From Rhodococcus sp. (in: high G+C Gram-positive bacteria) (GTDB lineage Bacteria; Actinomycetota; Actinomycetes; Mycobacteriales; Mycobacteriaceae), in assembly GCA_012514505.1 (NCBI GenBank), contig JAAZAD010000534.1, forward strand, positions 1-57,510: a stretch of DNA of 57,510 nucleotides. The letters are read 5' to 3'. Below the pieces are notes generated by a model. That model saw nothing but the letters and a program-made list of their open reading frames with translations, ran no database searches and was not told the DNA's origin. The position numbers and the translations under genes were made by a program. Shown here one piece after another: positions 37,457 through 46,517 of the stretch (within the stretch, counting starts at the first letter, position 1; the number at the start of each line of letters is the position of its first letter).

Positions 37457-38497
37457 ATGCCCGGAATCACCACTGCAGTCGGCGCCGACCACACCCGGAT
37501 CCTCGGCCTCGGCGTTTACCGGCCCGAACGTGTCGTCCCGAACTCGGAGATCATCGGCCCGATCGATTCGAGTGACGAGTGGATTCAGACCCGCTCGGGA
37601 ATCAAGGAGCGCCGGTTCGCCGGCGACCACGAGACGATCGTCAGCATGAGCGTCGAAGCGAGCAAGCAGGCTCTCGCTGCGTCGGAACTCACCGCGGACC
37701 AGATCGACTGTGTGGTGCTTGCCACGTCATCGATGATGGTTCTCGGCCCCTCGGCCGGGGCTGTGGTCGCAACCGAACTGGGCATGTCCGATTGCCCGGC
37801 GTTCGACGTGTCCGCCGGGTGCGCCGGTTTCTGCCACGCCCTGTCCACAGCTTCGGACATGGTTCGTGCCGGCACCGCACAGCATGTCCTGGTGATCGGC
37901 GTCGAACGGCTGACCGACCTGCTCGACCCCACTGACCGGTCCACTGCCTTCATTTTCGCCGACGGCGCCGGTGCCGCCGTGATCGGCCCGTCCGAGGTGG
38001 AAGGTATCGGCCGCGTCGCCTGGGGCTCGGACGGTAGCCAAACCGCCGCCATCCAGCAGGACAAGGATTTCAAGACCTATTTCGCGGAAGTTGCGGAAGC
38101 GGAGGCCTCGGGCGGGACATCGGAGCGCCCCTACATCCGAATGCAGGGCACAGCAGTGTTCCGGTGGGCCGCAACATTCATCGAGAAGGCATGCCGCGCA
38201 GCGGTGGAGAAGTCGGGTGTCGCAATGGACGACCTCGATGTGTTCGTTCCCCACCAGGCCAACATCCGCATCACCCAAGCATTGACTCGCGCCCTCCACA
38301 TGCCTGAGCGGATCGTGGTGGCCGAAGACATCGTGGAAACCGGCAATACGTCCGCAGCATCCATTCCCATGGCGATGGAGCAGTTGCTGCGCACCGGCCA
38401 GGCGAAACCTGGTGACACCGCCCTGCTGATGGGCTTCGGCGCCGGGCTCTCGTACGCCGGCCAGGTGGTCACCATGCCCCCGATAGCCCCGCAGTAG
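37457..38497 (+). CDS. 3-oxoacyl-ACP synthase III (KAS III) family protein
   Basis: The product is 346 residues from ATG 37457 (AGAGGAG 6 nt upstream). The catalytic triad is visible as C122 (SAGCAGF), H266 (VPHQANIR) and N297 (ETGNTSAAS), and DEWIQTRSGIKERRF at the N-terminus is typical of FabH. It condenses an acyl-CoA starter with malonyl-ACP. Because it stands alone, it could serve a secondary or special fatty acid rather than bulk synthesis. Its stop forms, with the convergent PPK2 stop, the palindrome TAGGACGTCCTA (38495-38506). Confidence 0.9.
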   Translation: MPGITTAVGADHTRILGLGVYRPERVVPNSEIIGPIDSSDEWIQTRSGIKERRFAGDHETIVSMSVEASKQALAASELTADQIDCVVLATSSMMVLGPSAGAVVATELGMSDCPAFDVSAGCAGFCHALSTASDMVRAGTAQHVLVIGVERLTDLLDPTDRSTAFIFADGAGAAVIGPSEVEGIGRVAWGSDGSQTAAIQQDKDFKTYFAEVAEAEASGGTSERPYIRMQGTAVFRWAATFIEKACRAAVEKSGVAMDDLDVFVPHQANIRITQALTRALHMPERIVVAEDIVETGNTSAASIPMAMEQLLRTGQAKPGDTALLMGFGAGLSYAGQVVTMPPIAPQ

Positions 38498-38503
38498 GAC
38501 GTC

Positions 38504-39499
38504 CTAACGCTCGCTCTGCTCGTACACCTGGTCGGGCGGCCCGACGATCAACGGATCAGGCGGCCCGACCACATCGGTGTTCTTCGTCGGGTAGTCGAGG
38601 CTCGACAGAACCCACTGCATCGCGGCGATGCGGCCACGCTCTTTGTCGTTGCTGCGCACCACGATCCAGGGCGCGTGCTCGGTGTCGGTCCTGTCGAACA
38701 TTGCTTCCTTGGCACGTGTGTAGTCGTCCCATTTGTCGAGCGACGCCAGATCCGTGGGGCTCAGCTTCCACTGCCGCACCGGATCGATCACCCGGATCAG
38801 AAACCTCGTACGCTGCTCGGCCCTCGACACCGAGAACCACAACTTCACAAGATGAATCCCCGCATCGGTGAGTAGCTTCTCGAGTGGTGGTGTCTGCTCG
38901 ATGAACTCCTCGTACTGCTCGTTGGTGCAAAACCCCATCACACGTTCCACCACGGCGCGGTTGTACCAGGACCGGTCGAACAGCACGATCTCCCCGGCCG
39001 ATGGCAGCTCACTGATGTAACGCTGGAAATACCACTGGGTGCTCTCGCGCTCAGTGGGCTTCGACAACGCCACAACACGCGCCCCGCGGGGATCGAGATG
39101 CTGGGTGAACCGTTTGATGGTGCCGCCCTTCCCCGCAGCGTCCCGGCCCTCGAACAACACCACGACTCGTTGACCGGTGTCCTTCACCCACGACTGCATC
39201 TTGAGCATCTCGATCTGCAACGACCGGATCGTGGACTCGTATTCTTCCCGGCTGAGCAACTCGCCATAGGGATAGTCCTGCTTCCAGGTATCCACTTCTG
39301 CACCGCCGGGGCCGAGAAGGACCACGTCGTCGTTCAACTCCCGCACGCTGAGTCCGCCCAGGTCGTCGAGCAAATCGGCGTCCGCGAGTGCCTTCCGAAG
39401 GGTATTACGCGTGGCCCGAGAACGGCCGGCACCGTGTGGAGTCCGGTGAAACGCCTTGATCGCGTCCTCTGCGGACATGGTCTTCGGTTCGTTCGTCAC
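38504..39499 (-). CDS. ppk2: Polyphosphate kinase 2
   Basis: The product is 331 residues from GTG 39499, placed by GGAGGGAG 6 nt upstream; an in-frame ATG at 39514 carries that ribosome site inside it. PPK2 motifs are Walker A FEGRDAAGKGGTIKR, the lid RESTQWYFQRYISELP and Walker B FDRSWYNRAVVERVMGFC. It transfers phosphate between polyphosphate and nucleotides; by length it is a single-domain PPK2, usually class I (NDP). An N-terminal extension of about 60 residues precedes the core. Confidence 0.92.
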   Translation of the reverse strand: MTNEPKTMSAEDAIKAFHRTPHGAGRSRATRNTLRKALADADLLDDLGGLSVRELNDDVVLLGPGGAEVDTWKQDYPYGELLSREEYESTIRSLQIEMLKMQSWVKDTGQRVVVLFEGRDAAGKGGTIKRFTQHLDPRGARVVALSKPTERESTQWYFQRYISELPSAGEIVLFDRSWYNRAVVERVMGFCTNEQYEEFIEQTPPLEKLLTDAGIHLVKLWFSVSRAEQRTRFLIRVIDPVRQWKLSPTDLASLDKWDDYTRAKEAMFDRTDTEHAPWIVVRSNDKERGRIAAMQWVLSSLDYPTKNTDVVGPPDPLIVGPPDQVYEQSER

Positions 39500-39539
39500 C
39501 GACGCTCCCTCCATCGAACCGGTCGGATTGCGAGGTCGG

Positions 39540-40010
39540 TTACTCCAATGCTCCGACCGACTGAGGGCACAGTTCCTGGCGGGACTTGTTCCAGAACACC
39601 AGAAGTTCCCCGGTCGGCGCATCCGGATGGTCCACCCTCGCGGTGTCGAGGAAGTCGAACGAGATCCGGCCCGGCGTTTTCGAGATCGCACACGCCTGCA
39701 AACTCAGTTTCGCTGCTGCCGGAAACCCGATATCTCTGGCGAACGACCCGTAGGCGCCCGAGTTCACAAATTGCTCGAGATTGGCACCCCACGTGTTGTA
39801 AGCGGACTGCAGATCGAAGTTGCACGGTGCACCGAACAGTTCCGCACACGTCGTGGGCTGCCCCCCGATCGAATACTCGGCGTCGGCCAGCGTGCGCACT
39901 TTGGTGTCTTCCTCTTCACGGTTGAAGTACATCCACACGGCAACGACCGCCACCACGACAACGATCACAATGACGAGGCTGTACACGAACCTTCCGAAAC
40001 GCTCCACCAC
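39540..40010 (-). CDS. Membrane-anchored protein of unknown function
   Basis: The product is 156 residues from GTG 40010. One N-terminal membrane helix (LVIVIVVVVAVVAVWMYF) is followed by an exported-side domain with three or four cysteines (TTCAELFGAPCNF; LSLQACAISKT; RQELCPQSVG) that probably form disulfides. No family recognised. It lies just upstream of ppk2 on the same strand. Confidence 0.7.
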   Translation of the reverse strand: MVERFGRFVYSLVIVIVVVVAVVAVWMYFNREEEDTKVRTLADAEYSIGGQPTTCAELFGAPCNFDLQSAYNTWGANLEQFVNSGAYGSFARDIGFPAAAKLSLQACAISKTPGRISFDFLDTARVDHPDAPTGELLVFWNKSRQELCPQSVGALE

Positions 40011-40065
40011 GCACCATTCCGTTCGTCAGCGAAAACTCAGGGCTGGTGCCATTCATCCTGCCTGA

Positions 40066-40602
40066 TCAGCGCTGCCGGGTCAGCCGTTTCGGTCCTCGCG
40101 CCTGTGAGTGGTTTGCGAGCCCAGAGACTCGTTGACCACTCACAGGGCCTGCCCTCAAGGTTTTCAGGACCTCGTGCTGCACGAGGAGCACACGGCCCAC
40201 CGGCACTCCGAGAATTCCCGCTGTGTCGTACGTGGACAAACCGTCGATCATGCGCAGCATGACGACCTCGCGCTCCAGCGGTTCGAGACCCTGAAGGAGG
40301 CCGGAGTCGGGACCGCCCGGCTCGATTCCCGACTTCACCGCGAACTCACGCAATGTCCCGTATACGCGGCGCAGTGGGTGCTTCGCCCGTGCCAGAGTCG
40401 AGAGCTCCGGTGCCACCACCAGGCAGGCTTCCCGAGCCAGTATCTCCGCGGTCCGAGTAGCGCCTGACTCATCGGTCACCCGGGCCCGGAAGTACCGAAC
40501 GATTCGGGGCCACAACACGTCGAGCGCACGTTCGACTGCTCCCCGACCGCCGGAACCAGCGTCGGCTACCACCGTCCGCAGTTCCTCGCCCTGAACGCTC
40601 AT
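40066..40602 (-). CDS. Sigma-factor-like protein with a repeat-encoded tail
   Basis: The product is 178 residues. Residues 20-100 look like a degenerate sigma region 2 (VERALDVLWPRIVRYFRARV), and about 105-150 like region 4 (LEPLEREVVMLRMIDGLSTY, then DTAGILGVPVGRVLLVQHEV). This resembles ECF-type or ShbA-like sigma factors. The last residues, from about 153, are encoded by the 46-bp palindromic repeat (40101-40146), which has entered the 3' end of the gene. No anti-sigma gene is adjacent. Confidence 0.65.
   Translation of the reverse strand: MSVQGEELRTVVADAGSGGRGAVERALDVLWPRIVRYFRARVTDESGATRTAEILAREACLVVAPELSTLARAKHPLRRVYGTLREFAVKSGIEPGGPDSGLLQGLEPLEREVVMLRMIDGLSTYDTAGILGVPVGRVLLVQHEVLKTLRAGPVSGQRVSGLANHSQARGPKRLTRQR
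40101..40146. repeat. 46-bp palindromic repeat, copy 2 (inside a coding region)
   Basis: CCTGTGAGTGGTTTGCGAG at the left and GACCACTCACAGG at the right, same length as the other copies, 17 of 21 arm positions pairing. It overlaps codons about 153-168 of the sigma-like gene. Confidence 0.8.
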
Positions 40603-40761
40603 GCCGTCCGACCCCGATCGTGATCACGTGCGCTATTACCTGCACGTTCAATCGTGACGCAGCTCGTGCACACCCACATCAGGCTCAGCACCGAGATTCG
40701 TCTCAGGGTTTTCACCCTGTGGTCGGAGCCCGGCCGGTACTCAGGTGCCGTCCCCCAAGGA

Positions 40762-41220
40762 CTACAGTTCCGGCCTACGCCTGAGGTTCTTGGTCTGACC
40801 ACGCTTTTTCTTGGACTCGAGTCGTCGACGCTGAGACCCCTTGGTGGCGGTCGTCGGACGACGCTCCCGCGGCTCGGTGAGCAACGCTGAACGCAGCAGA
40901 GCCGCAAGCCGCGACCGGGCCGACCGGCGATTCCGCAACTGGGAGCGGGTCTCGGAAGACACGACCGTAATCACACCGTCGACCAACCTCGAATGCAATC
41001 CATCCTGCAAACGCTCACGCTGGGACGCCGACAGCGTCGACAACGTCAGCAGATTCAGGCCCAACTCCACGCGCGAATCGGTGGTGTTCACTCCCTGACC
41101 GCCCGGCCCGCCGGCCCGCGAGAACCGCCAGATCAACTCGGCAGCCGGCACGGTCAACGAGCGAGTGACCTCGAGATCCGAACTCACCTCCCTGCGCGAC
41201 TCCTTGCCCGCCTCGTTCAT
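40762..41220 (-). CDS. arfB: Peptidyl-tRNA hydrolase ArfB (class I release-factor-like)
   Basis: The product is 152 residues from ATG 41220. The catalytic loop is [20 protein letters not shown], with the GGQ that hydrolyses peptidyl-tRNA. The codon-recognition domain of release factors is missing. The C-terminus is strongly basic ([20 protein letters not shown]), the tail that enters the empty mRNA channel of stalled ribosomes. It rescues non-stop ribosomes. A second, upstream ATG at 41250 is possible but overlaps the promoter of the divergent lipoprotein gene. Confidence 0.92.
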   Translation of the reverse strand: MNEAGKESRREVSSDLEVTRSLTVPAAELIWRFSRAGGPGGQGVNTTDSRVELGLNLLTLSTLSASQRERLQDGLHSRLVDGVITVVSSETRSQLRNRRSARSRLAALLRSALLTEPRERRPTTATKGSQRRRLESKKKRGQTKNLRRRPEL

Positions 41221-41242
41221 ACAGGCCTCGTCATAGTTCGTC

Positions 41243-41270
41243 CCATCCAAGTCGTCAGCCGCTCCGAATT
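41243..41270 (+). promoter_or_regulatory. SigK-type promoter of the fasciclin lipoprotein gene
   Basis: CCATCC (41243-41248), a 16-bp spacer and CGAATT (41265-41270; CCGAAT including the base before). The same layout precedes the sigK operon's first gene. It matches the mycobacterial SigK consensus known for mpt83. Confidence 0.7.
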
Positions 41271-41322
41271 GCTCTCGACAGTGCGCTACCGCACACCCCT
41301 ACCGCAGAGAGGCAATCCCCTC

Positions 41323-41997
41323 ATGAACGTCACAACCCGTGTCCTCGCGCTCGCCGCAAGCTCGTCCCTGGTGTTGCTCGGAGCGGCCTGTTCGTCGGAC
41401 GATACGTCAACGGAGGACACCGGAGCGTCAGCAACGACATCCGCGGCGATGACGAGCGAATCGGACTCCGGAGAAATGACGTCGGGCGCCACCGCAGATC
41501 CTGCCGCGAACCTGGTCGGCCCCGGCTGCGCCGAATACGCGGAGACCGTTCCCGAGGGTCCAGGATCGGTGGCCGGCATGGCACAGGACCCGGTTGCCGT
41601 GGCGGCATCCAACAACCCGATACTGACGACCCTGACCTCCGCTGTTTCGGGCGGGCTGAATCCTGACGTGAACCTGGTCGACACGCTGAACGGAGGCGAA
41701 TTCACCGTGTTCGCGCCGGTCGACGAGGCATTCGCGAAGATCGACCCCGCCACCATCGAGACATTGAAGACCGATTCGGCGATGCTCGAAAGCATCTTGA
41801 CCTACCACGTGGTGCCCGGCCAGATCGCCCCCAGCGACATCGAGGGCGAGCATGCCACCGTCCAAGGCGGCACCGTGAACGTCACCGGATCGGGTGACGA
41901 CCTGAAGGTCAATGAGGCAGGCGTGGTCTGCGGTGGCGTTCAGACAGCCAACGCCACCGTGTACCTCATCGATTCGGTTCTCATGCCCCCGCAGTAA
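41323..41997 (+). CDS. Fasciclin-domain lipoprotein, MPT70/MPT83-like
   Basis: The 224-residue product from ATG 41323 has a signal ending [13 protein letters not shown], a likely lipobox cysteine at 23, then a Ser/Thr/Asp-rich linker and a FAS1 domain from about 90 ([60 protein letters not shown]). It is the homologue type of the mycobacterial surface antigens MPT70/MPT83, which belong to the SigK regulon. A SigK-type promoter lies 52 bp before the start. A perfect 18-bp hairpin terminates it. Confidence 0.9.
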   Translation: MNVTTRVLALAASSSLVLLGAACSSDDTSTEDTGASATTSAAMTSESDSGEMTSGATADPAANLVGPGCAEYAETVPEGPGSVAGMAQDPVAVAASNNPILTTLTSAVSGGLNPDVNLVDTLNGGEFTVFAPVDEAFAKIDPATIETLKTDSAMLESILTYHVVPGQIAPSDIEGEHATVQGGTVNVTGSGDDLKVNEAGVVCGGVQTANATVYLIDSVLMPPQ

Positions 41998-42011
41998 CAT
42001 CTGCTCCGAGC

Positions 42012-42056
42012 ACACGACGCCTGTCGGTATCCATGCGTTACCGACAGGCGTCGTGT
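42012..42056 (+). terminator. Strong hairpin terminator after the lipoprotein gene
   Basis: The 18-bp arm ACACGACGCCTGTCGGTA (42012-42029) pairs perfectly with 42039-42056 around a 9-nt loop. There is no long U tract. It separates the lipoprotein unit from the next SigK-type promoter at 42092. Confidence 0.8.
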
Positions 42057-42091
42057 CGTGTTGCTCGCAATTCCACCGAACCTCCAGCGCC

Positions 42092-42119
42092 CCATCCGAA
42101 TCCCTGGCCGCTACGAATC
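42092..42119 (+). promoter_or_regulatory. SigK-type promoter of the sigK operon
   Basis: CCATCC (42092-42097), 16 bp, CGAATC (42114-42119). The transcription start would fall about on ATG 42126, so the first gene is probably leaderless. Same architecture as 41243-41270. Confidence 0.7.
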
Positions 42120-42125
42120 CACTGT

Positions 42126-43454
42126 ATGGAGCAGATTGAGCGTAGAAGTGTCGCAGTGATCGGTAGCGGAGTGGCCGGATTGACCGCCGCATACGTCCTG
42201 TCTCACCACGACCGGGTGACCCTCTACGAGGCAGACACACGACTCGGCGGTCATGCCCACACCCACAGCATCGAACTCGACACCGGCGCGACCGTCAACG
42301 TGGACACCGGATTCATCGTCCACAACGACCGGACATACCCAACCCTCCTGCGACTCTTCGCCGAACTCGACGTCCCCACGCAGGACTCCGACATGTCGAT
42401 GTCCGTCCGAGACGACGAGACCGGCCTCGAGTACGCCGGTGCGAAAGGTGCGACAGGACTGTTCCCCGGCCCACGGAACCTCGTACGCCCGCGCTACTGG
42501 CGCATGCTCGGCGAGGTCCTACGTTTCCACCGACGAGCACGAGCTCTCCTCGACAGTCCTGATACCGGCGCGACCCTCACCGAGTTCCTGGACCAGAACG
42601 GATTCAGTCGATACTTTGTGAGGCATTTCATGACCCCACTCGTTGCCGCGGTGTGGTCGTGCGACCCGGACACCGCGGGTCACTACCCGGCTCGATACCT
42701 GTTCACGTTCCTCGACCATCACGGCATGCTGTCGGTGTTCGGTTCCCCCACGTGGCGGACTGTGACAGGTGGGTCCACACGGTACGTGGAACGCATCGTC
42801 GCCCACATCGACGAAATTCTGGTCGGTACCCGTGTGCAGCAGGTTGTTCGGGACGACCACACCGTAGGCGTAGTCGACGACAGCGGGGAGGTCCGATACT
42901 TCGATGCCGCGGTGGTCGCCGTACACCCGCATCAGGCGCTTGCCCTTCTCGCCGAACCCACCGAGCAGGAATCAGAGGTTCTGGGGGCCATGCCCTACTC
43001 GGAGAACCGCGCGCAGCTGCACACCGACACCTCGTTGCTCCCCCGCGCGAGGCAGGCACGTGCGTCCTGGAACTACCTCACACCTGCCGAAGACCACAGC
43101 TCCGGCGTGGTGGTCACCTACGACATGACGCGCCTGATGCGCCTCGACTCCGGCGGGGACCGCAGGTTTCTGGTCACCCTCGGTGGGGCACATCTCGTGG
43201 ACCCGTCGACCGTGATCGCCGAGATGACCTATGAGCACCCGCTCTACACCCCGGGCTCCGTTGCCGCACAGGCGCGACTGCCCGAACTCGACTCCGACAC
43301 ACTCGCATTCGCCGGCGCTTACCACGGGTGGGGATTCCACGAGGACGGCGCACGCTCCGGCCTGCGCGCCGCCGAACGGATCGGCGGCACGTGGGACACC
43401 TCCGCCCTGTCGCCCCAATCGTCGAGTGCGCTTTCATCGGAGGTGACGGTATGA
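42126..43454 (+). CDS. FAD-dependent amine-oxidase-type oxidoreductase (Rv0449c-like)
   Basis: The 442-residue product has the dinucleotide motif VAVIGSGVAGLTAAYVLSHH, then YEADTRLGGHAHTHSIELD, and ends with FAGAYHGWGFHEDGARSGLR, the FAD-closing segment. This is the first gene of the conserved oxidoreductase - DUF1365 - methyltransferase - DUF1295 - sigK - rskA operon (Rv0449c to Rv0444c in M. tuberculosis). It probably acts on a lipid substrate with the methyltransferase. ATG 42126 lies 7 nt after the -10 element. Overlaps the next gene by 4 nt. Confidence 0.9.
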   Translation: MEQIERRSVAVIGSGVAGLTAAYVLSHHDRVTLYEADTRLGGHAHTHSIELDTGATVNVDTGFIVHNDRTYPTLLRLFAELDVPTQDSDMSMSVRDDETGLEYAGAKGATGLFPGPRNLVRPRYWRMLGEVLRFHRRARALLDSPDTGATLTEFLDQNGFSRYFVRHFMTPLVAAVWSCDPDTAGHYPARYLFTFLDHHGMLSVFGSPTWRTVTGGSTRYVERIVAHIDEILVGTRVQQVVRDDHTVGVVDDSGEVRYFDAAVVAVHPHQALALLAEPTEQESEVLGAMPYSENRAQLHTDTSLLPRARQARASWNYLTPAEDHSSGVVVTYDMTRLMRLDSGGDRRFLVTLGGAHLVDPSTVIAEMTYEHPLYTPGSVAAQARLPELDSDTLAFAGAYHGWGFHEDGARSGLRAAERIGGTWDTSALSPQSSSALSSEVTV

Positions 43455-44203
43455 CCACCGCCGCCGCAATCCCGTCGATCTACGCCACCACAATCCGGCA
43501 CACTCGTACCGAACCCATCCACAACAGCTTCGAGTACACCAGCAACAGCTGGTACATCGATCTCGACGACGTGCCCGTCCTGCCCCGTTGGCTCCGGCTA
43601 TTCGCCGGGTTCCGGCCGGAAGACCATCTCGAGCCAACTACGGACGGCACCCCGGACACGTTGCGCGGACGAGTCGATACCTTCCTCGCCTCGCGCGGTG
43701 TTTCCCTGGGCGGTGGTCGCATCACGGCCCTGCTCAACGCCAGAGCTCTCGGCTACGTGTTCGACCCTCTCACGCTCTACTGGTGTCATGAGGTCGACGG
43801 CACACTGCGCTGCGTCGTCGCGGAGGTGCACAACACCTACGGTGGGCGCCACAGCTACCTTCTCGAACCCGACGAGACCGGACGTGCATGCGCCGACAAG
43901 GAATTCTATGTCTCGCCGTTCAACGACGTGAGTGGCCGGTACGAGATGCGACTGCCCGAACCCGGGGACACTCTCACGTCCACAGTGGTGCTCCATCGCG
44001 AAGGCCATTCGCCCTTCTCGGCCACCGTGCACGGGACGCGACACGACGTCACCACGGCAACCGTGCTGAAAACCCAGCTCCGCACCCCGCTGGCACCGCT
44101 GGTGGTGTCGGCGCGCATTCGCTTGCAAGGGATCGCGTTATGGGCTCGCGGACTGCCCGTGGTGCCGCGACCCACAGTTCGCAGACGGGAGACTGTTCAA
44201 TGA
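43451..44203 (+). CDS. DUF1365 family protein
   Basis: The 250-residue product shows SIYATTIRHTRTEPIHNSFE at the start, DTFLASRGVSLGGGRITALL and ALGYVFDPLTLYWCHEVDG, the core of DUF1365, and EFYVSPFNDVSGRYEMRLPE. Function unknown, but DUF1365 is nearly always next to the FAD oxidase and the cyclopropane-synthase-like enzyme, which suggests a shared lipid-modifying pathway. Translationally coupled on both sides by 4-nt overlaps. Confidence 0.9.
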   Translation: MTTAAAIPSIYATTIRHTRTEPIHNSFEYTSNSWYIDLDDVPVLPRWLRLFAGFRPEDHLEPTTDGTPDTLRGRVDTFLASRGVSLGGGRITALLNARALGYVFDPLTLYWCHEVDGTLRCVVAEVHNTYGGRHSYLLEPDETGRACADKEFYVSPFNDVSGRYEMRLPEPGDTLTSTVVLHREGHSPFSATVHGTRHDVTTATVLKTQLRTPLAPLVVSARIRLQGIALWARGLPVVPRPTVRRRETVQ

Positions 44204-45609
44204 CCCATCCGCAACCGAACACGATGCACGACGCACCGGTTTCCGGGGGCGCAAACTCCGAGTTCGCGGATTCGACGCCCGTTGTCGATGCGGTGACATG
44301 GCCGGGGCTCTGCGACGTACCGACCGGGTTGCGCGCCACGGCCGCGGCGAAGGTCGCCGACCGTCTGTTCCGTCGTGCCGCCGGTCACCTCGACGTCCGA
44401 ATCGAGTATCCCGACGGCACCCTAGTCGGGGTAGACCACGACAGAACCATTCTGCCCCGCATGATCATTCGCAAGCCCGACGCGTTCATGCGCCGGGTCG
44501 GTCGCGATGGCCTGATCGGATTCGGCGAGTCGTACATGGCCGGCGAGTGGACATCCCCGGACCTTGCCGGTGTGCTCGGTGTTTTCGCGTCTCGGATGGC
44601 AAACCTGATCCCACGCCCCCTACAGGCCCTGCGTGGGCTCTACGTGTCCCGGCATCCTTCTCAGGAAATCGGGGCCGAGCAGAACACTCGCTCCAACATC
44701 TCCCGGCACTACGACCTGTCGAACGAGTTGTTCGCGCTGTTCCTCGACGAGACAATGACCTATTCGAGCGCGCTGTTCGCGTCCAACCCCACGAAAGTGA
44801 GACAGGCCGGCAAGGTGTCCGTGCTGCGAGCGCCGGTCCCACAGACTTCGCACACCGCAGACGATCTACTGCCGGCGCAGCGCCGAAAGATCGATCGCCT
44901 GTTGGACGCAGCAGGTGTTCGACGGGGCACCCGCCTGCTCGAGGTCGGAACCGGGTGGGGCGAGCTGTGCATTCGTGCTGCCGAGCGCGGCGCCGTGGTG
45001 CGGTCGGTGACGCTGTCGAGTGAGCAGCAGCGCCTTGCCCGAGAGCGCGTGGCGGAGGCCGGGTATTCGGAGTCCGTTCGCATCGATTTGCTCGATTACC
45101 GCAGTGTCGACGGCGAGTACGACGCCATCGTGTCCGTCGAGATGATCGAAGCAGTGGGACACCAGTACTGGGAGACCTATTTCCGGACTCTCGACGATCT
45201 CCTCGCACCCGGCGGACGGGTTGCACTGCAAGCGATCACGATGCCACACGACCGGATGCTGCGAACCCGCAACACCTACACCTGGATACACAAGTACATC
45301 TTCCCCGGCGGATTTCTGCCTTCCACCGAGGTGATCGAGTCGGTCACCGAACGCCACACCGCATTGCGTGTGCGCGAACGCCTCAGCATGGGCCAGCATT
45401 ACGCGGAAACCCTCCGGCTGTGGAAGGAGCGGTTCGGCGCCCACAGCACGCAAGCGGAATCACTCGGCTTCGACGAGACTTTTCGTCGCATGTGGCACTT
45501 CTATCTGTCCTACTCCGAGGCCGGATTCCGCTCGGGATACATCGATGTTCAGCAGATCGTCCTCGAGCGAGACTCGTACGACCACTCGAGGTCGCAATCA
45601 TGGCCATGA
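44200..45609 (+). CDS. Cyclopropane-fatty-acid-synthase-type SAM methyltransferase (UfaA1-like)
   Basis: The product is 469 residues. EQNTRSNISRHYDLSNELFA and DETMTYSSALF are the lipid-side motifs, LLEVGTGWGELCIRAAERGA the SAM-binding loop, SVEMIEAVGHQYWETYFRTL and ITMPHDRMLRTRNTYTWIHK the rest of the fold. It methylates an unsaturated phospholipid acyl chain. The homologue in the M. tuberculosis sigK operon (Rv0447c) is implicated in tuberculostearic (10-methylstearic) acid formation, which would fit the neighbouring FAD enzyme as reductase; this is inference. It overlaps the DUF1295 gene by 10 nt. Confidence 0.9.
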   Translation: MTHPQPNTMHDAPVSGGANSEFADSTPVVDAVTWPGLCDVPTGLRATAAAKVADRLFRRAAGHLDVRIEYPDGTLVGVDHDRTILPRMIIRKPDAFMRRVGRDGLIGFGESYMAGEWTSPDLAGVLGVFASRMANLIPRPLQALRGLYVSRHPSQEIGAEQNTRSNISRHYDLSNELFALFLDETMTYSSALFASNPTKVRQAGKVSVLRAPVPQTSHTADDLLPAQRRKIDRLLDAAGVRRGTRLLEVGTGWGELCIRAAERGAVVRSVTLSSEQQRLARERVAEAGYSESVRIDLLDYRSVDGEYDAIVSVEMIEAVGHQYWETYFRTLDDLLAPGGRVALQAITMPHDRMLRTRNTYTWIHKYIFPGGFLPSTEVIESVTERHTALRVRERLSMGQHYAETLRLWKERFGAHSTQAESLGFDETFRRMWHFYLSYSEAGFRSGYIDVQQIVLERDSYDHSRSQSWP

Positions 45610-46427
45610 ACGGTTTCTCGTGGAGTCAGCTTGTCGCGGTGTCGGCGGCCAGCCTTCTCCTACTCGCGATTCTTCAGCTCGGTACGTTCGTGGTCGGCAA
45701 ACGCATCGGCCGATACAACGTGGTCGATGTCTCGTGGGGTCTCGGTTTCGTGCTCGTTGCGTTCGCAGCAGCGGTGATCGGAGACGGCGACGGGATACGC
45801 AAGGGGTTGTTGTTCGTCCTCGTCGCGGTGTGGGGACTGCGACTGTCCTGGCACATGCACCACAAGTCTGCAGGCAAAGGCGAAGACCCCCGCTACGTGG
45901 AGATGCTCGACCGCGCAGGTGGCAACTCGACGGCGGTGGTGCTGCGGAAGATCTTTCTCACGCAAGGGCTCGCACAATGGTTCGTTTCACTGCCCCTGCA
46001 ACTGTCGGCGATCCTCGGACCGGCGAGGGGTATCGGCATGCTGATCGCCGTTCTCGGCATGCTCGTGTGGACAGTGGGAGTGGTCTTCGAAAGCGTCGGT
46101 GACCGACAGCTCGCGCAGTTCAAATCCAACCCGGCACACAAGGGCAAGATCATGGATACCGGGCTCTGGGCCTGGACGCGGCACCCGAACTACTTCGGCG
46201 ACGCCTGCGTGTGGTGGGGCCTGTGGCTCGTCACCGCCAGCGTGTGGCCAGGAGCCCTGACCGTACTTTCGCCCGTGATCATGACCTGGTTCCTCGTGGT
46301 CGCCACCGGCGCAAAGTTGCTCGAAAGGTCGATGTCACAGCGACCCGGATACCGGGACTACCAGCAGCGCACCAGCTTCTTCATCCCACTACCGCCCACT
46401 CGTAAGGAGGCGAGGTGGCTACCATGA
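45600..46427 (+). CDS. DUF1295 steroid-reductase-fold membrane protein
   Basis: The 275-residue product has six or seven membrane helices and the C-terminal motif GLWAWTRHPNYFGDACVWWG, then PGYRDYQQRTSFFIPLPP, characteristic of the DUF1295/5-alpha-reductase/ICMT superfamily. These bind NADPH or SAM and act on membrane lipids. It is the fourth gene of the sigK operon, with ATG 45600 inside the end of the methyltransferase gene. It may complete the lipid modification pathway. Confidence 0.9.
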   Translation: MAMNGFSWSQLVAVSAASLLLLAILQLGTFVVGKRIGRYNVVDVSWGLGFVLVAFAAAVIGDGDGIRKGLLFVLVAVWGLRLSWHMHHKSAGKGEDPRYVEMLDRAGGNSTAVVLRKIFLTQGLAQWFVSLPLQLSAILGPARGIGMLIAVLGMLVWTVGVVFESVGDRQLAQFKSNPAHKGKIMDTGLWAWTRHPNYFGDACVWWGLWLVTASVWPGALTVLSPVIMTWFLVVATGAKLLERSMSQRPGYRDYQQRTSFFIPLPPTRKEARWLP

Positions 46428-46517
46428 CTGCACTGGCGACACCCCGCTTCGTCCCGTGCACGTCACGTCTCGGGCGGCGTGACGCTAGGCTGTGCATCGA
46501 TGGACGGACATGGTTCG

